Positions 22,271-29,983 of a stretch of DNA of 35,702 nt are shown one piece after another; position 1 is the first letter of the stretch; every line of letters begins with the position of its first letter. The position numbers and the translations under genes are program-made. Origin of the DNA: CALXOD01 sp964402715 (GTDB taxonomy: Bacteria > Verrucomicrobiota > Lentisphaeria > Victivallales > Victivallaceae); the NCBI GenBank assembly GCA_964402715.1, contig CAYODJ010000022.1, positions 1-35,702 of the forward strand. The letters run 5' to 3'. The notes under the pieces are model-generated. The model was not told where the DNA came from. It made no database searches and worked only from the letters and a program-made list of their open reading frames with translations.

Positions 22271-23663
22271 CGCCGGACGCCGGGACGGAGGCGGCGCGCT
22301 GAACGCCTGCGGTCCGGCGTCGTCAGTGAAGAAGATGTTTCCGTGGAATCTGCTGCGGGCGGCGGCCGCGGGCGTCTCCCTGTCCGCCGTCGCCGCAGCC
22401 TTTCTCGGTGCCGGAGGGGTCTTCCGGTACCTGCCGCACGTTCAGCTCATGCCGGCGCTGGCGCGTTTTCTGGCGACGTTCTCCGTCGGAGCTCTGGCGA
22501 CGGTTCTGACGATCCTGCTGTCGGTGCTGCTTTTCGGACGCTTCTACTGCGCCGCGATCTGTCCGCTGGGCGTTCTGCAGGACGCGGTCGGTCTGTTCCG
22601 GGGACGCAGGGGGAGGGCGGCGCCGAATCTCCGCCGTGTCCGCTACGCGGCCGCGGCGGCGGTCTTCGGCGCGATGGCGTGCGGATGGTGCGTTCCGGCG
22701 CTGCTTCTTGATCCGTACTCCCTCTTCGGCAGGATCGCCGGCCGCACGGCCGGCGGCGCGGTTCTTCTGGCGGTGATGATTCCGCTCGTGCTGTGGAGAA
22801 AACGGTTTTTCTGCTCCGTGATCTGTCCCGCCGGCACGCTGCTTGGACTGCCGGCGAGCCGCAGCCTCTTCAGGCTGCGCGTCACCGACGCGTGCGTCGG
22901 ATGCGGTCTGTGCGAGAGGGCGTGTCCGTCCGGATGCATCGATCACGCCGGAGGAACGGTGGACGACGGCCGGTGCGTCCGCTGTCTGAACTGTCTTTCC
23001 GTCTGCCCCCGCCGCGCGGTCGTGTTCGGCCCGCACAGGGGAACGAGCCCCGGCACGGACGCGACGCGCAGAAGCATTCTGGTCAACGGAGGCATACTGC
23101 TCGCCGGACTGGCCGCCGGAACGGCGATCGCGAGGACGGGCATGTTCAGACTGCCGGTAGCGGGGGATGAACCCGGAATTCTGCCGCCGGGCGCGGACAG
23201 CATGGACCGGTTCGCCGCCAGGTGCACCGCATGCCAGCTCTGCGTCGCCAACTGTCCGGGCGGCGTCCTGACCGCCGCGCCTTACGGCGTCGGTCCGGTC
23301 TCCGTGGATCTGACGCGGGGATCGTGCCGGTACGACTGCAACCGCTGCTCGCAGATATGTCCAGGCGGAGCCATCCGTGCGCTGCCTCTTGACATCAAGA
23401 GGAGGACGAAAATCGCGGAGGCGCGGTTCAATCCGCGCAACTGTCTGGTGTTCCAGCGGGGTGTCCGGTGCGGACGGTGCGCCGACGCCTGTCCGACCGG
23501 GGCGGTCACGCTGAGAAGCACCGGTGCGCCGAGGCTGAACACGGATCTCTGCATCGGGTGCGGAGCCTGCCAGGCGGCGTGTCCCGCCGCGCCGAAAGCC
23601 ATGACGGTGCGCGGGATCGAGAAGCAGGTTCTGATCGCCGGCGGCGGTCCGGCATCCTCATGA
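22233..23663 (+). CDS. NapH-NapG-like membrane polyferredoxin
   Basis: A 476-residue protein from ATG 22233, which has AGGAGG nine bases upstream and overlaps the flavodoxin gene by 38 bases. GTG 22326 or ATG 22335 would begin just before the first membrane helix and are alternatives. The N-terminal half is NapH-like: four or so membrane helices and two CxxxCP motifs ('YCAAICPLG', 'FCSVICPAG'), then two 4Fe-4S motifs. A second hydrophobic segment preceded by RR ('RRSILVNGGILLAG') starts a NapG-like half with four more motifs, for example 'CTACQLCVANCP' and 'CIGCGACQAACP'. It could carry up to six clusters across the membrane. The likely partner is the flavodoxin lipoprotein. Confidence 0.83.
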   Translation: MSPNGSDASAADDAGRRDGGGALNACGPASSVKKMFPWNLLRAAAAGVSLSAVAAAFLGAGGVFRYLPHVQLMPALARFLATFSVGALATVLTILLSVLLFGRFYCAAICPLGVLQDAVGLFRGRRGRAAPNLRRVRYAAAAAVFGAMACGWCVPALLLDPYSLFGRIAGRTAGGAVLLAVMIPLVLWRKRFFCSVICPAGTLLGLPASRSLFRLRVTDACVGCGLCERACPSGCIDHAGGTVDDGRCVRCLNCLSVCPRRAVVFGPHRGTSPGTDATRRSILVNGGILLAGLAAGTAIARTGMFRLPVAGDEPGILPPGADSMDRFAARCTACQLCVANCPGGVLTAAPYGVGPVSVDLTRGSCRYDCNRCSQICPGGAIRALPLDIKRRTKIAEARFNPRNCLVFQRGVRCGRCADACPTGAVTLRSTGAPRLNTDLCIGCGACQAACPAAPKAMTVRGIEKQVLIAGGGPASS

Positions 23664-23667
23664 GACG

Positions 23668-23693
23668 CCGGACGCCTCAGGGCGAGGCTCCGG
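23668..23693 (+). terminator. hairpin after the polyferredoxin gene
   Basis: CCGGA and GCCTC (23668-23678 with one bulged C) pair with GAGGC and TCCGG (23684-23693) around a five-base loop, four bases after the stop. There is no T run, so the terminator call is tentative. The rest of the interval up to 23779 shows nothing recognisable. Confidence 0.4.
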
Positions 23694-23779
23694 CCGCCGC
23701 CCCGGGCCGCCGCGTCCCGTCACCGCGGAATCTCACCCGCAGGTCATGAAAGCGGTCCGCGCCGGCGGATCCCCGCCGT

Positions 23780-24571
23780 TCACGGGACGGGATCCGTCCG
23801 GGACGGTTCCCATGCCGGCACGAAGCGGCGGAGAATGCGGTCGAGCTTATCCGTGTCGCCCCGCGCCTTTCTCAGTCCGCCGATCCGGCTTTCCAGAGGC
23901 TCGCGCTGCGACTTGAAGAAAGCATTCATGACCGCCGGCATCATGACGCGCTGCTTTTCGGCCGCGATCCTCTTCTGTCCGATCAGAATTTCGACTGCGG
24001 CGAGGATCTCCGCCGGGAAAAGTTCCGGCAGGAGCATCCGTCCGAACTCGGTCGGCGGCATTGATCCCCGCCTCACGCTCCAGACTGCGGCGAAGAATCC
24101 GCGCAGCGCGTAGAACAGTTTCTTTATTCCGATCTGTCCGGTTTCATCGAGATCGGCCATGGCCTTGTCGTGCGTGGCGAGATAATGATACGCGGTCCTG
24201 ATCGGGTTGAAGAATTCCGGGATCAGCGGCAGCAGCTCCCGCATGAAGACCGGATCCTCCTCGTAGCGGATCGGGCTGCCGAACCACTCCAGCAGGGACG
24301 GATTGCTCCTGGCGAACTGCCGGAGAGCCTTGCGCAGCTCCCATGCAGAGAGGTCGAGATCGCCCGGCAGCATCTCCGCGACGACGTCTTTCGGGTTCTC
24401 GGCCACGGTCAGATACCAGTCGCGCGGATTCACGTAGATTGCGCGGATGTCGTAATCGCTGTCGGGAGAGGGGAATCCCCATGCGCGGCTGCCCGACTCG
24501 GCGGCGAAAAGAACCCTGCAGCCGTGTTTCCGCTCCATGCCGCGCAGGGCGTCGCGGATTTTATCCCGCAT
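23780..24571 (-). CDS. RlaP/YcgL-type nucleotidyltransferase, first of a pair
   Basis: A 263-residue predicted nucleotidyltransferase of the polymerase-beta-like YcgL/RlaP family. The active-site pattern is 'SGSRAWGFPSPDSDYDIRAIYV', with G27-S28 and D37, D39 and D41. The remainder, including 'LLEWFGSPIRYEED' and 'ATHDKAMADLD', fits this family. RlaP proteins occur beside RNA ligases or RtcB in RNA-repair operons, but none is present here. The start overlaps the end of the second nucleotidyltransferase by 11 bases, so the two are co-translated. The substrate is unknown. Confidence 0.83.
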   Translation of the reverse strand: MRDKIRDALRGMERKHGCRVLFAAESGSRAWGFPSPDSDYDIRAIYVNPRDWYLTVAENPKDVVAEMLPGDLDLSAWELRKALRQFARSNPSLLEWFGSPIRYEEDPVFMRELLPLIPEFFNPIRTAYHYLATHDKAMADLDETGQIGIKKLFYALRGFFAAVWSVRRGSMPPTEFGRMLLPELFPAEILAAVEILIGQKRIAAEKQRVMMPAVMNAFFKSQREPLESRIGGLRKARGDTDKLDRILRRFVPAWEPSRTDPVP

Positions 24572-25652
24572 GATCCGTCTCCCACTTTTCGGTTATGTTC
24601 AGGAGCAGACGGTTGATCCGATCCCTGTCCGCCGTCTCCGGCAGCGCCGACGATCCGCGCATGGAATCCAGCTTCTCCGAAAGAGACTGCGCCTTTCCGA
24701 CCAGTTCGTCGTAGGAGAAGTTCCCCGCGCGGATGGCCATGAGCTCCGCCAGCTTCTCGCCTTCGAAGCGAACCAGCGGCGCTCCGCGCTCCATGATGTT
24801 CAGTCCGGAGTAGAGCAGGCGGAACGTGTGCATCAGATTCTTGGCGTTGTAATCCAGCCCGCCAGTCTCCTGAAGCCGCCAGCGGTCGGGGTTGCGCTCC
24901 CTGCGCCACTGCCAGTACTGGCGGTGTCTGACTTTCGCCGCCTCGAAGGAGTTGCGGTTGAAAATCAGGAGTCCGATGAACCGCCGCTCCTCGTCCTCCC
25001 TGGGAATGCTTTCGCAGACCGGCATCCCGTTGCGGAAGACGCCCCTCGCGTCTACGCCGTAGTCGTAAAGCCGGAAAAGTCCGGCGCCGCACTCCACCGC
25101 CGCGGCGCGGCATCTCGACAGATCGACGCCGGCTTCGGCGGGAGGAACCGGTCTGGCCGGCATCCCTCCGCCGTCCCGGGGGATGAAACGGCAGAAGTCC
25201 TCGGCACGCGGCGGTTCGACAGGCTGCGGATTACGGACGCGCGTGTTGCACCCGCGCGCCTTCCTGATCTGCCCCAGCGCATATTCGCAGTACGTCTTCG
25301 CGGCCGTGCGCGACACGAAAAGACTTCTGTCGCGCCGCAGCATGTCCCAGTACACCGAAGTGGTGAGAACGCAGTCCTCCGGCAGAAACATGGAGTCAAG
25401 GATGTTGGGGTTGGCGCAGGCGGCCAGTTCGCAGTAATTGCGGAGGGAATAGAAGCGGTTGTCGTTGTGCGCGTCGGCGATCTGCGTCTCCGGCGGATCA
25501 AGTTCGAGATAACGGCGGCTTTCCACCATGAATACGCCGACGGTGTCGCGGTCGCTGTCCGGAGTGGAGGTTCCGAAAGCGCGGCTGCCCCATATGCCGC
25601 GGAAGATCACCCGTCCGTCGGCGTTCCTGTCCAACGATTCGAACTGAAGCAT
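24561..25652 (-). CDS. RlaP/YcgL-like nucleotidyltransferase, second of a pair
   Basis: A 363-residue relative of the protein at 23780-24571. It keeps the same motif, 'GSRAFGTSTPDSDRDTVGVF', with G22-S23 and D32, D34 and D36. The middle is longer and unrelated to the partner, including 'RFIGLLIFNRNSFEAAKVRHRQYWQWRRERN' and 'YNAKNLMHTFRLL'. ATG 25652 has GGAGG a few bases upstream; the longer frame to 25772 lacks a ribosome site and is Arg/Gly/Ala-rich. The pair may form a heterodimer or act on two ends of one RNA; both ideas are inference. Confidence 0.78.
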   Translation of the reverse strand: MLQFESLDRNADGRVIFRGIWGSRAFGTSTPDSDRDTVGVFMVESRRYLELDPPETQIADAHNDNRFYSLRNYCELAACANPNILDSMFLPEDCVLTTSVYWDMLRRDRSLFVSRTAAKTYCEYALGQIRKARGCNTRVRNPQPVEPPRAEDFCRFIPRDGGGMPARPVPPAEAGVDLSRCRAAAVECGAGLFRLYDYGVDARGVFRNGMPVCESIPREDEERRFIGLLIFNRNSFEAAKVRHRQYWQWRRERNPDRWRLQETGGLDYNAKNLMHTFRLLYSGLNIMERGAPLVRFEGEKLAELMAIRAGNFSYDELVGKAQSLSEKLDSMRGSSALPETADRDRINRLLLNITEKWETDHAG

Positions 25653-25969
25653 GTTCCCTCCGTGTCGGGCGACCGGTCCGCGGCGCTCCGGTCCGGCGGA
25701 TACAGACGCATCTCCGAGCTCTCCCCGGGCAAGCCCCGCGCGGGCCGCGCGCCGCGCTCCCCCGACGTTCATGTCGTTACGCTATACCGTCCGTGCGGAG
25801 TTTGCAAGCGCCAGCGCCGCCGGGACGCCGCATTTCCCTCCGCAGCTGGTTCAGTCCTGATCCAGCGGGGAGATGGATGCGGATCCACGGGCGGGATCCC
25901 CGGCGCGCGCGGTTCCGTAGGATCCGCGTCCACGGCCGTCCTGACGTCTCATCTCGTCCGGCATGCGCT
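25653..25969. other. Intergenic region between the nucleotidyltransferase pair and bioB
   Basis: No convincing gene is seen in these 317 bases. A weak promoter for the leftward pair may lie at 25807-25781 (TTGCAA, 15-base spacer, TATAGC on the minus strand). GCGGATCC at 25879-25886 and GGATCCGC at 25920-25927 make an inverted repeat with a 33-base loop, too long to call a terminator. Confidence 0.4.
25781..25807 (-). promoter_or_regulatory. weak promoter candidate for the nucleotidyltransferase pair
   Basis: On the minus strand TTGCAA (25807-25802) precedes TATAGC (25786-25781) with a short 15-base spacer. It would give a leader of about 120 bases before ATG 25652. Confidence 0.25.
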
Positions 25970-26950
25970 TCAGAAGCGGCTGAGCTGCTCGATGAATTTC
26001 CGGTCGTCCTCGACGGCGCGTCCGCGGGTCGTCAGGTAGCCGCCCGTGATCATGCTGTTGAGCCCGGAGAGCATTAGGAGTCCCTGAAAATCCTTCATGA
26101 CCGTCTCGCGTCCGGCGGCGAACTTGATCATCCTGTCCGGATTCACGAGCCGGAAGATTGCGAACGCCTTGGCGACCTCGGCGGGAGCCATGATTTCCCG
26201 CCTTTCGAGCGGCGTGCCCGGGATCGGCAGCAGCACGTTCAGCGGGATTCCCTCCGCGCCGAGTCCGCGGATTGCGAACGCCATGTCGACGCGGTCCTCC
26301 CAGCTCTCCCCGAGACCGAGAATGCCGCCGGTGCAGCAGGCCACGCCGAACTCCCGGAGATGGCGGATCGTCGCAATCTTCTCCCCGACCGTGTGCGTGT
26401 CGGAGACGAGTTCGGCGTACCGTTTCGGGCTGGTCTGCAGGTTCATGTTGTAGCGGCTGACGTGGTGTCCGGCGAGCAGTTTCGCTGTTTCGCGCGAGAG
26501 GATGCCTAGCGAAGCGCAGATATTGAGCTCCGGCAGCTCCTCGTGCAGCCGGTCGAACGTATCGAGAATCTTCTGAAATTCCGGCGTCGGCGTCCGGTAT
26601 CCGATTCCGCTGGTGACGTAGCCGAACATGCGCACACCGTTCCCGCAGGCGCGGCGCGCGGCTTCAAGCACCTTTTCCGCCGGGAGCAGCTCGTGGGTTT
26701 CGATCCCGGTATGGTACCGCCCGCTCTGTGCGCAGAACCGGCAGTTCTGCGGGCAGACGCCGGACTTGGCATTCAGAATCGAACACGGCTCGATTTTGCC
26801 TGCGAACTTCCGGCGCACCTTGTTCGCCAGCGAGATCAGATCGAGAATCTCCTCGCCGTCGACTTTTTCCGCAATCTTGAGCACTTCTTCACGGGTCAGT
26901 ATCCCCCCGTCAAGCACCTTGTAGGCATTTTCTATGATCGGATTCAGCAT
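25970..26950 (-). CDS. bioB: Biotin synthase, likely the anaerobe-type variant
   Basis: A 326-residue radical SAM enzyme that inserts sulfur into dethiobiotin. C66-x3-C70-x2-C73 ('GVCPQNCRFCAQS') binds the SAM cluster, and 'AKSG' and 'CTGGILGLGES' are BioB signatures. The auxiliary-cluster ligands differ from E. coli BioB. The C97 equivalent is glycine ('RMFGYVTSG'), the RLSAGR motif reads KFAAGR, and the YNHNLD motif reads YNMNLQ. Extra cysteines appear at C56 ('EPCSILNAKSG') and in the C205-C206 pair; C145 is kept. This fits the type II enzymes of obligate anaerobes that use a 4Fe-5S auxiliary cluster. ATG 26950 was chosen over 27013 by domain start and a GGGAG site. No other biotin gene is nearby. 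Confidence 0.85.
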   Translation of the reverse strand: MLNPIIENAYKVLDGGILTREEVLKIAEKVDGEEILDLISLANKVRRKFAGKIEPCSILNAKSGVCPQNCRFCAQSGRYHTGIETHELLPAEKVLEAARRACGNGVRMFGYVTSGIGYRTPTPEFQKILDTFDRLHEELPELNICASLGILSRETAKLLAGHHVSRYNMNLQTSPKRYAELVSDTHTVGEKIATIRHLREFGVACCTGGILGLGESWEDRVDMAFAIRGLGAEGIPLNVLLPIPGTPLERREIMAPAEVAKAFAIFRLVNPDRMIKFAAGRETVMKDFQGLLMLSGLNSMITGGYLTTRGRAVEDDRKFIEQLSRF

Positions 26951-27069
26951 GAAGCGCTTCTCCCTGGTTACTGCCGGTTCGGCCTGAATCACCCGAGCCG
27001 CTCTGACATACAAAATTCAATCGACATAAATCCACATAAGAGCGATTTGAGGAGGAAATAGCAAAACAA

Positions 27070-27159
27070 TGGCGGAGAGAGAGGGATTCGAACCCTCGGT
27101 ACGGTCGCCCGTACAGCGGTTTTCAAGACCGCCGCCTTAAACCACTCGACCATCTCTCC
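27070..27159 (-). tRNA. tRNA-Ser (anticodon UGA), CCA encoded
   Basis: Read on the minus strand, the acceptor arms GGAGAGA and TCTCTCC pair over seven bases, with discriminator G followed by an encoded CCA. The anticodon loop CTTGAAA gives TGA. The T arm contains GGTTCGAATCC and there is a long variable arm (TGTACGGGCGACCGTACC), both typical of class II tRNA-Ser. It lies between the phosphatase gene and bioB on the same strand. Confidence 0.95.
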
Positions 27160-27209
27160 CTGGAAAAACGTGCGCGTGACAAGTTCTCACGACGCTTCTT
27201 ATTTTCAAG

Positions 27210-27223
27210 TCCGGTGCGCCGGA
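27210..27223. terminator. small hairpin between phosphatase gene and tRNA
   Basis: TCCGG (27210-27214) and CCGGA (27219-27223) flank a four-base loop. TTTT on one side and AAAA on the other add an imperfect extension. It lies five bases after the phosphatase stop and could act as a weak terminator. Confidence 0.3.
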
Positions 27224-27227
27224 AAAT

Positions 27228-28631
27228 TCACAGATACTGAATCATGACCAGCGTCTGATCGTCGGTCTGCTCCGTCTCGTAGCTGCCCACTTCCTCAAGA
27301 ATCAAATTGATCACGCTCCTCGCCGGCTCGCCCGACCGGCACCCCAGACGGAACAGCTCCGTCAGCCGCTCCAGTCCGAACTCCTCGTTCTTTTCGTTCA
27401 GCGCCTCCGTCAGGCCGTCGGAATAGAGAAGCAGCGACATGCCCGGCTCGAACGCGGTGCAGAACGTGTCGAACTCCGCGAGCTCGTCCGGCATGATTCC
27501 CAGAGCGGATCCCTGCGGCATGATCGCGCGGATGTGATCCCTGACGAACGTCAGCAGCTCCGTGTGTCCGGCGCGGCCGAACTCGATCAGGGAATTGCGC
27601 CGGTCCAGCAGGCAGCAGCCCAGAGTGATGAAACGGTCGGCGTCGGTGCCGCGGTACATCTTGCGGTTGAGATCCGCAAGGAAGTCCCCCAGCGTCACGA
27701 AATTGTCCACCATCGCCCGGATCACGCTTCTCGTCATCGCGGTCAGCATGCACGCCGGCACTCCCTTGCCGCAGGCGTCCCCCAGGACAATCAGCAGTCT
27801 GTCGTCGTCGATTTCCACGAAGTCGTAGAAATCCCCGTTCACCTCCTTGGCCGAACGGGTGAACGCCGTCACCGCGAACTGATCCCAGTCCGGCGACGTC
27901 TTCGGCAGCAGCGAAAACTGAATCTGCCTGGCGAACTCCAGCTCCTGATCAAGCCGTTCCCTGCGGCTGATCTCCCCGTAGGCGTGCACGATGTCCAGCG
28001 CCATCGCCATCTGCGGAGCCATCAGCTGAAAACGCTCAAATTCCCCGTCGCCGAAAGAGCCTCCGGGCCTGTTTCTGGAGCCGAAGACGCACACCACGCC
28101 GACTTTCCTGCCGTTGCTCTTCAACGGCATCGCCATGACGCTTCCGCATACGTTCGCGTCGGGATATTCGTCGAAGCGCGCGTCCATGGACGCGTCCGGC
28201 ACCAGTTCGGCGCGCTCCGCGTTGACCAGCCCCCCGATGAACCCTTCGCCGGGACGTATCCGCTCGCGGCGCAGCAGGTCGAAAAGGTGGCGGGGATGGG
28301 CAAACAGCGCCCGGTTGCCGGAATGAACCAGGGGATAGGCGCCGTGGACGCCCACCACCAGCAGCCGTTCGTCGACGAACTCGTATATGGCGGCGGTTTC
28401 GGCCCTGCACTGTTCGGCCAGATATCCGGCCGCCAGATTCATCGCACCCGCCATGCCGTTGTCGGTCTGCATCTCTCCGAACATGCTGTTCAGGAAATGA
28501 TCCGCCCGCCTGGCTCCCTCGCGGAGCAGACGCATCTCGGACACCAGCTGCTGGCGGCTCAGCCGCTCGTGCAGCAGCAGCGTCGCCGCCGCCGCCGCCA
28601 GCACTGCCAGGATTATGACGAGGGCAAACAT
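27228..28631 (-). CDS. Membrane-anchored GAF plus SpoIIE-type serine phosphatase
   Basis: A 467-residue protein. Residues 3-20 are a membrane helix and 24-50 a helical linker. A GAF domain follows (about 60-215, 'ETAAIYEFVDERLLVVGVHG'), then an RsbU/SpoIIE PP2C domain (about 245-467). The metal-binding aspartates lie in 'NGDFYDFVEIDD', 'LGDACGKGVPA', 'YSDGLTEA' and 'TDDQTLVMI'. These phosphatases dephosphorylate anti-sigma-factor antagonists or similar partners in stress signalling. No STAS or anti-sigma gene is adjacent. The gene is preceded by its own promoter at 28707-28734, within the end of nth. The ribosome site is weak. Confidence 0.87.
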   Translation of the reverse strand: MFALVIILAVLAAAAATLLLHERLSRQQLVSEMRLLREGARRADHFLNSMFGEMQTDNGMAGAMNLAAGYLAEQCRAETAAIYEFVDERLLVVGVHGAYPLVHSGNRALFAHPRHLFDLLRRERIRPGEGFIGGLVNAERAELVPDASMDARFDEYPDANVCGSVMAMPLKSNGRKVGVVCVFGSRNRPGGSFGDGEFERFQLMAPQMAMALDIVHAYGEISRRERLDQELEFARQIQFSLLPKTSPDWDQFAVTAFTRSAKEVNGDFYDFVEIDDDRLLIVLGDACGKGVPACMLTAMTRSVIRAMVDNFVTLGDFLADLNRKMYRGTDADRFITLGCCLLDRRNSLIEFGRAGHTELLTFVRDHIRAIMPQGSALGIMPDELAEFDTFCTAFEPGMSLLLYSDGLTEALNEKNEEFGLERLTELFRLGCRSGEPARSVINLILEEVGSYETEQTDDQTLVMIQYL

Positions 28632-28706
28632 ACAGTATCGGCCAATTTCCGCGTTAGCAAACGACGGCGGGGCAGAACCGTCCTCCTCCGTCGGCTTCCT
28701 CGGTGA

Positions 28707-28734
28707 AATATACCGTCCCTCCGTCCGAAATCAA
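28707..28734 (-). promoter_or_regulatory. sigma70-type promoter of the SpoIIE phosphatase gene
   Basis: On the minus strand TTGATT (28734-28729) and TATATT (28712-28707) are 16 bases apart. The -35 box overlaps the nth stop codon. The leader to ATG 28631 is about 70 bases. Confidence 0.5.
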
Positions 28735-29357
28735 GCGGACGGGCAATCTTTGTTGAACTGACAGTCCGCGCACGCCGGCCGCGCGGCGCGGCAGACTTCG
28801 CGTCCGTGGAGAATCAGCAGGTGCGAGAAGTTGGTCCGGATCTCCGGCGGCGTCATGGCGTTCACCTCGGACTCGATCACGGCGGGATCCTCCGAATCCG
28901 TCAGTCCCAGACGTCCGAGGACGCGCCTGACGTGGGTGTCCACGGGGAAGCCGGGCAGTCCGAACGCGTCCCCGAGAACGACATTGGCGCTTTTGCGGCC
29001 GACGCCCGGCAGCCTGAGAAGCTCCTCCATGGTGTCCGGAACTCTGCCCCCGAACTCCTCCGTCAGCATCCTGGCGCACGACACGATATGCGCGCTCTTG
29101 CCGCGGGAAAGTCCGCAGGCGTGAATCAGTTTCTCGACCTCCGACGGATCCGCCAGCGCCATCGACCGGGCGTCGGGATAGATCCGGAACAGCTCCGGGG
29201 TAGTCATGTTGACGCGTTCGTCGCGGCACTGCGCCGACAATATCACCGCGACCAGCAGCTGGAAAGCGGATCCGTGACGCAGCGGGCAGCGCACCAGCCC
29301 GTAGCGGGCGTGCAGGCGGCTGTAGACGCGCAGCAGCCGTTCCCTCCGGGTCCTCAT
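28731..29357 (-). CDS. nth: Endonuclease III (DNA glycosylase/AP lyase)
   Basis: A 208-residue base-excision repair enzyme that removes oxidised pyrimidines. The helix-hairpin-helix 'LPGVGRKSANVVLGDAFG' contains catalytic K122, and D140 lies in 'PVDTHVRR'. The 4Fe-4S cluster motif is C189-x6-C196-x2-C199-x5-C205. ATG 29357 overlaps the hisH stop (29354-29356), so the two are translationally coupled. The same frame stays open upstream to 29618 but this is opposite-phase hisH sequence. Length and motifs are normal for the family. Confidence 0.94.
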   Translation of the reverse strand: MRTRRERLLRVYSRLHARYGLVRCPLRHGSAFQLLVAVILSAQCRDERVNMTTPELFRIYPDARSMALADPSEVEKLIHACGLSRGKSAHIVSCARMLTEEFGGRVPDTMEELLRLPGVGRKSANVVLGDAFGLPGFPVDTHVRRVLGRLGLTDSEDPAVIESEVNAMTPPEIRTNFSHLLILHGREVCRAARPACADCQFNKDCPSA

Positions 29358-29977
29358 CCGCCGGATTCCTCCGTCATCCGCACGCAGTTCCTCAGCAGGA
29401 GCAGCCCCGCGTCCTGACTCTTCTCGGGATGAAACTGGGTGGCGAATATTCTGCCGTGACCTATCGCCGCCGCGAACGGCAGGATGTAGCCGCATTCCAG
29501 CAGCGCGTCGGCGGGATCGAGCGGCTCGGCGTAGAAGGAATGCACGAAGTAGAAATAGCTTCCGTCCGGCAGGCCGGCGGTCGCGGGGTGAGGACGGAGC
29601 GTCCGGACGTCGTTCCATCCCATGTGGGGCACCTTGAAGCCGGATTCCGGCGGGAAGCGCCGCACCCTGCCGTGAATCAGGCCGAGACCGGGCACGCTCG
29701 GCGCCTCATCGCTCCCGTCCAGCAGCATCTGCATGCCGAGGCAGATGCCGGTCAGAGCTCCTCCGCGCCGCGTGAAGGCCTCGAGCGCGTCCGGAAAACC
29801 GAGGCTCCGGAGGTTCTCCATGCCGTCGCCGAAATGACCCACCCCCGGCAGCAGACAGCCGGAGAAAGCGGACAGATCCTCCGGCCGGTCAACGACCCTG
29901 ACCGTCCCGCCCACGTGCTCCAGAGCCTTGACCACGGAGGCGAGATTCCCCATCCCGTAGTCTATGACCGCGATCAT
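29354..29977 (-). CDS. hisH: Imidazole glycerol phosphate synthase, glutaminase subunit
   Basis: A 207-residue class I glutamine amidotransferase of histidine biosynthesis. It begins 'MIAVIDYGMGNLASV', typical of HisH. C79 in 'TGICLGMQ' is the nucleophile, with H183 and E185 in 'TQFHPEKS' completing the triad. It passes ammonia to HisF, which is not in the window. The other his genes are also absent here, so histidine genes are probably dispersed. It lies six bases after the SDR gene and overlaps nth by four bases. Confidence 0.95.
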   Translation of the reverse strand: MIAVIDYGMGNLASVVKALEHVGGTVRVVDRPEDLSAFSGCLLPGVGHFGDGMENLRSLGFPDALEAFTRRGGALTGICLGMQMLLDGSDEAPSVPGLGLIHGRVRRFPPESGFKVPHMGWNDVRTLRPHPATAGLPDGSYFYFVHSFYAEPLDPADALLECGYILPFAAAIGHGRIFATQFHPEKSQDAGLLLLRNCVRMTEESGG

Positions 29978-29983
29978 CTCGCG

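Noticed and set aside
25879..25927. Inverted repeat GCGGATCC/GGATCCGC as terminator of bioB
   Set aside because: The loop is 33 bases, the stem is 8 bp and no T run follows.
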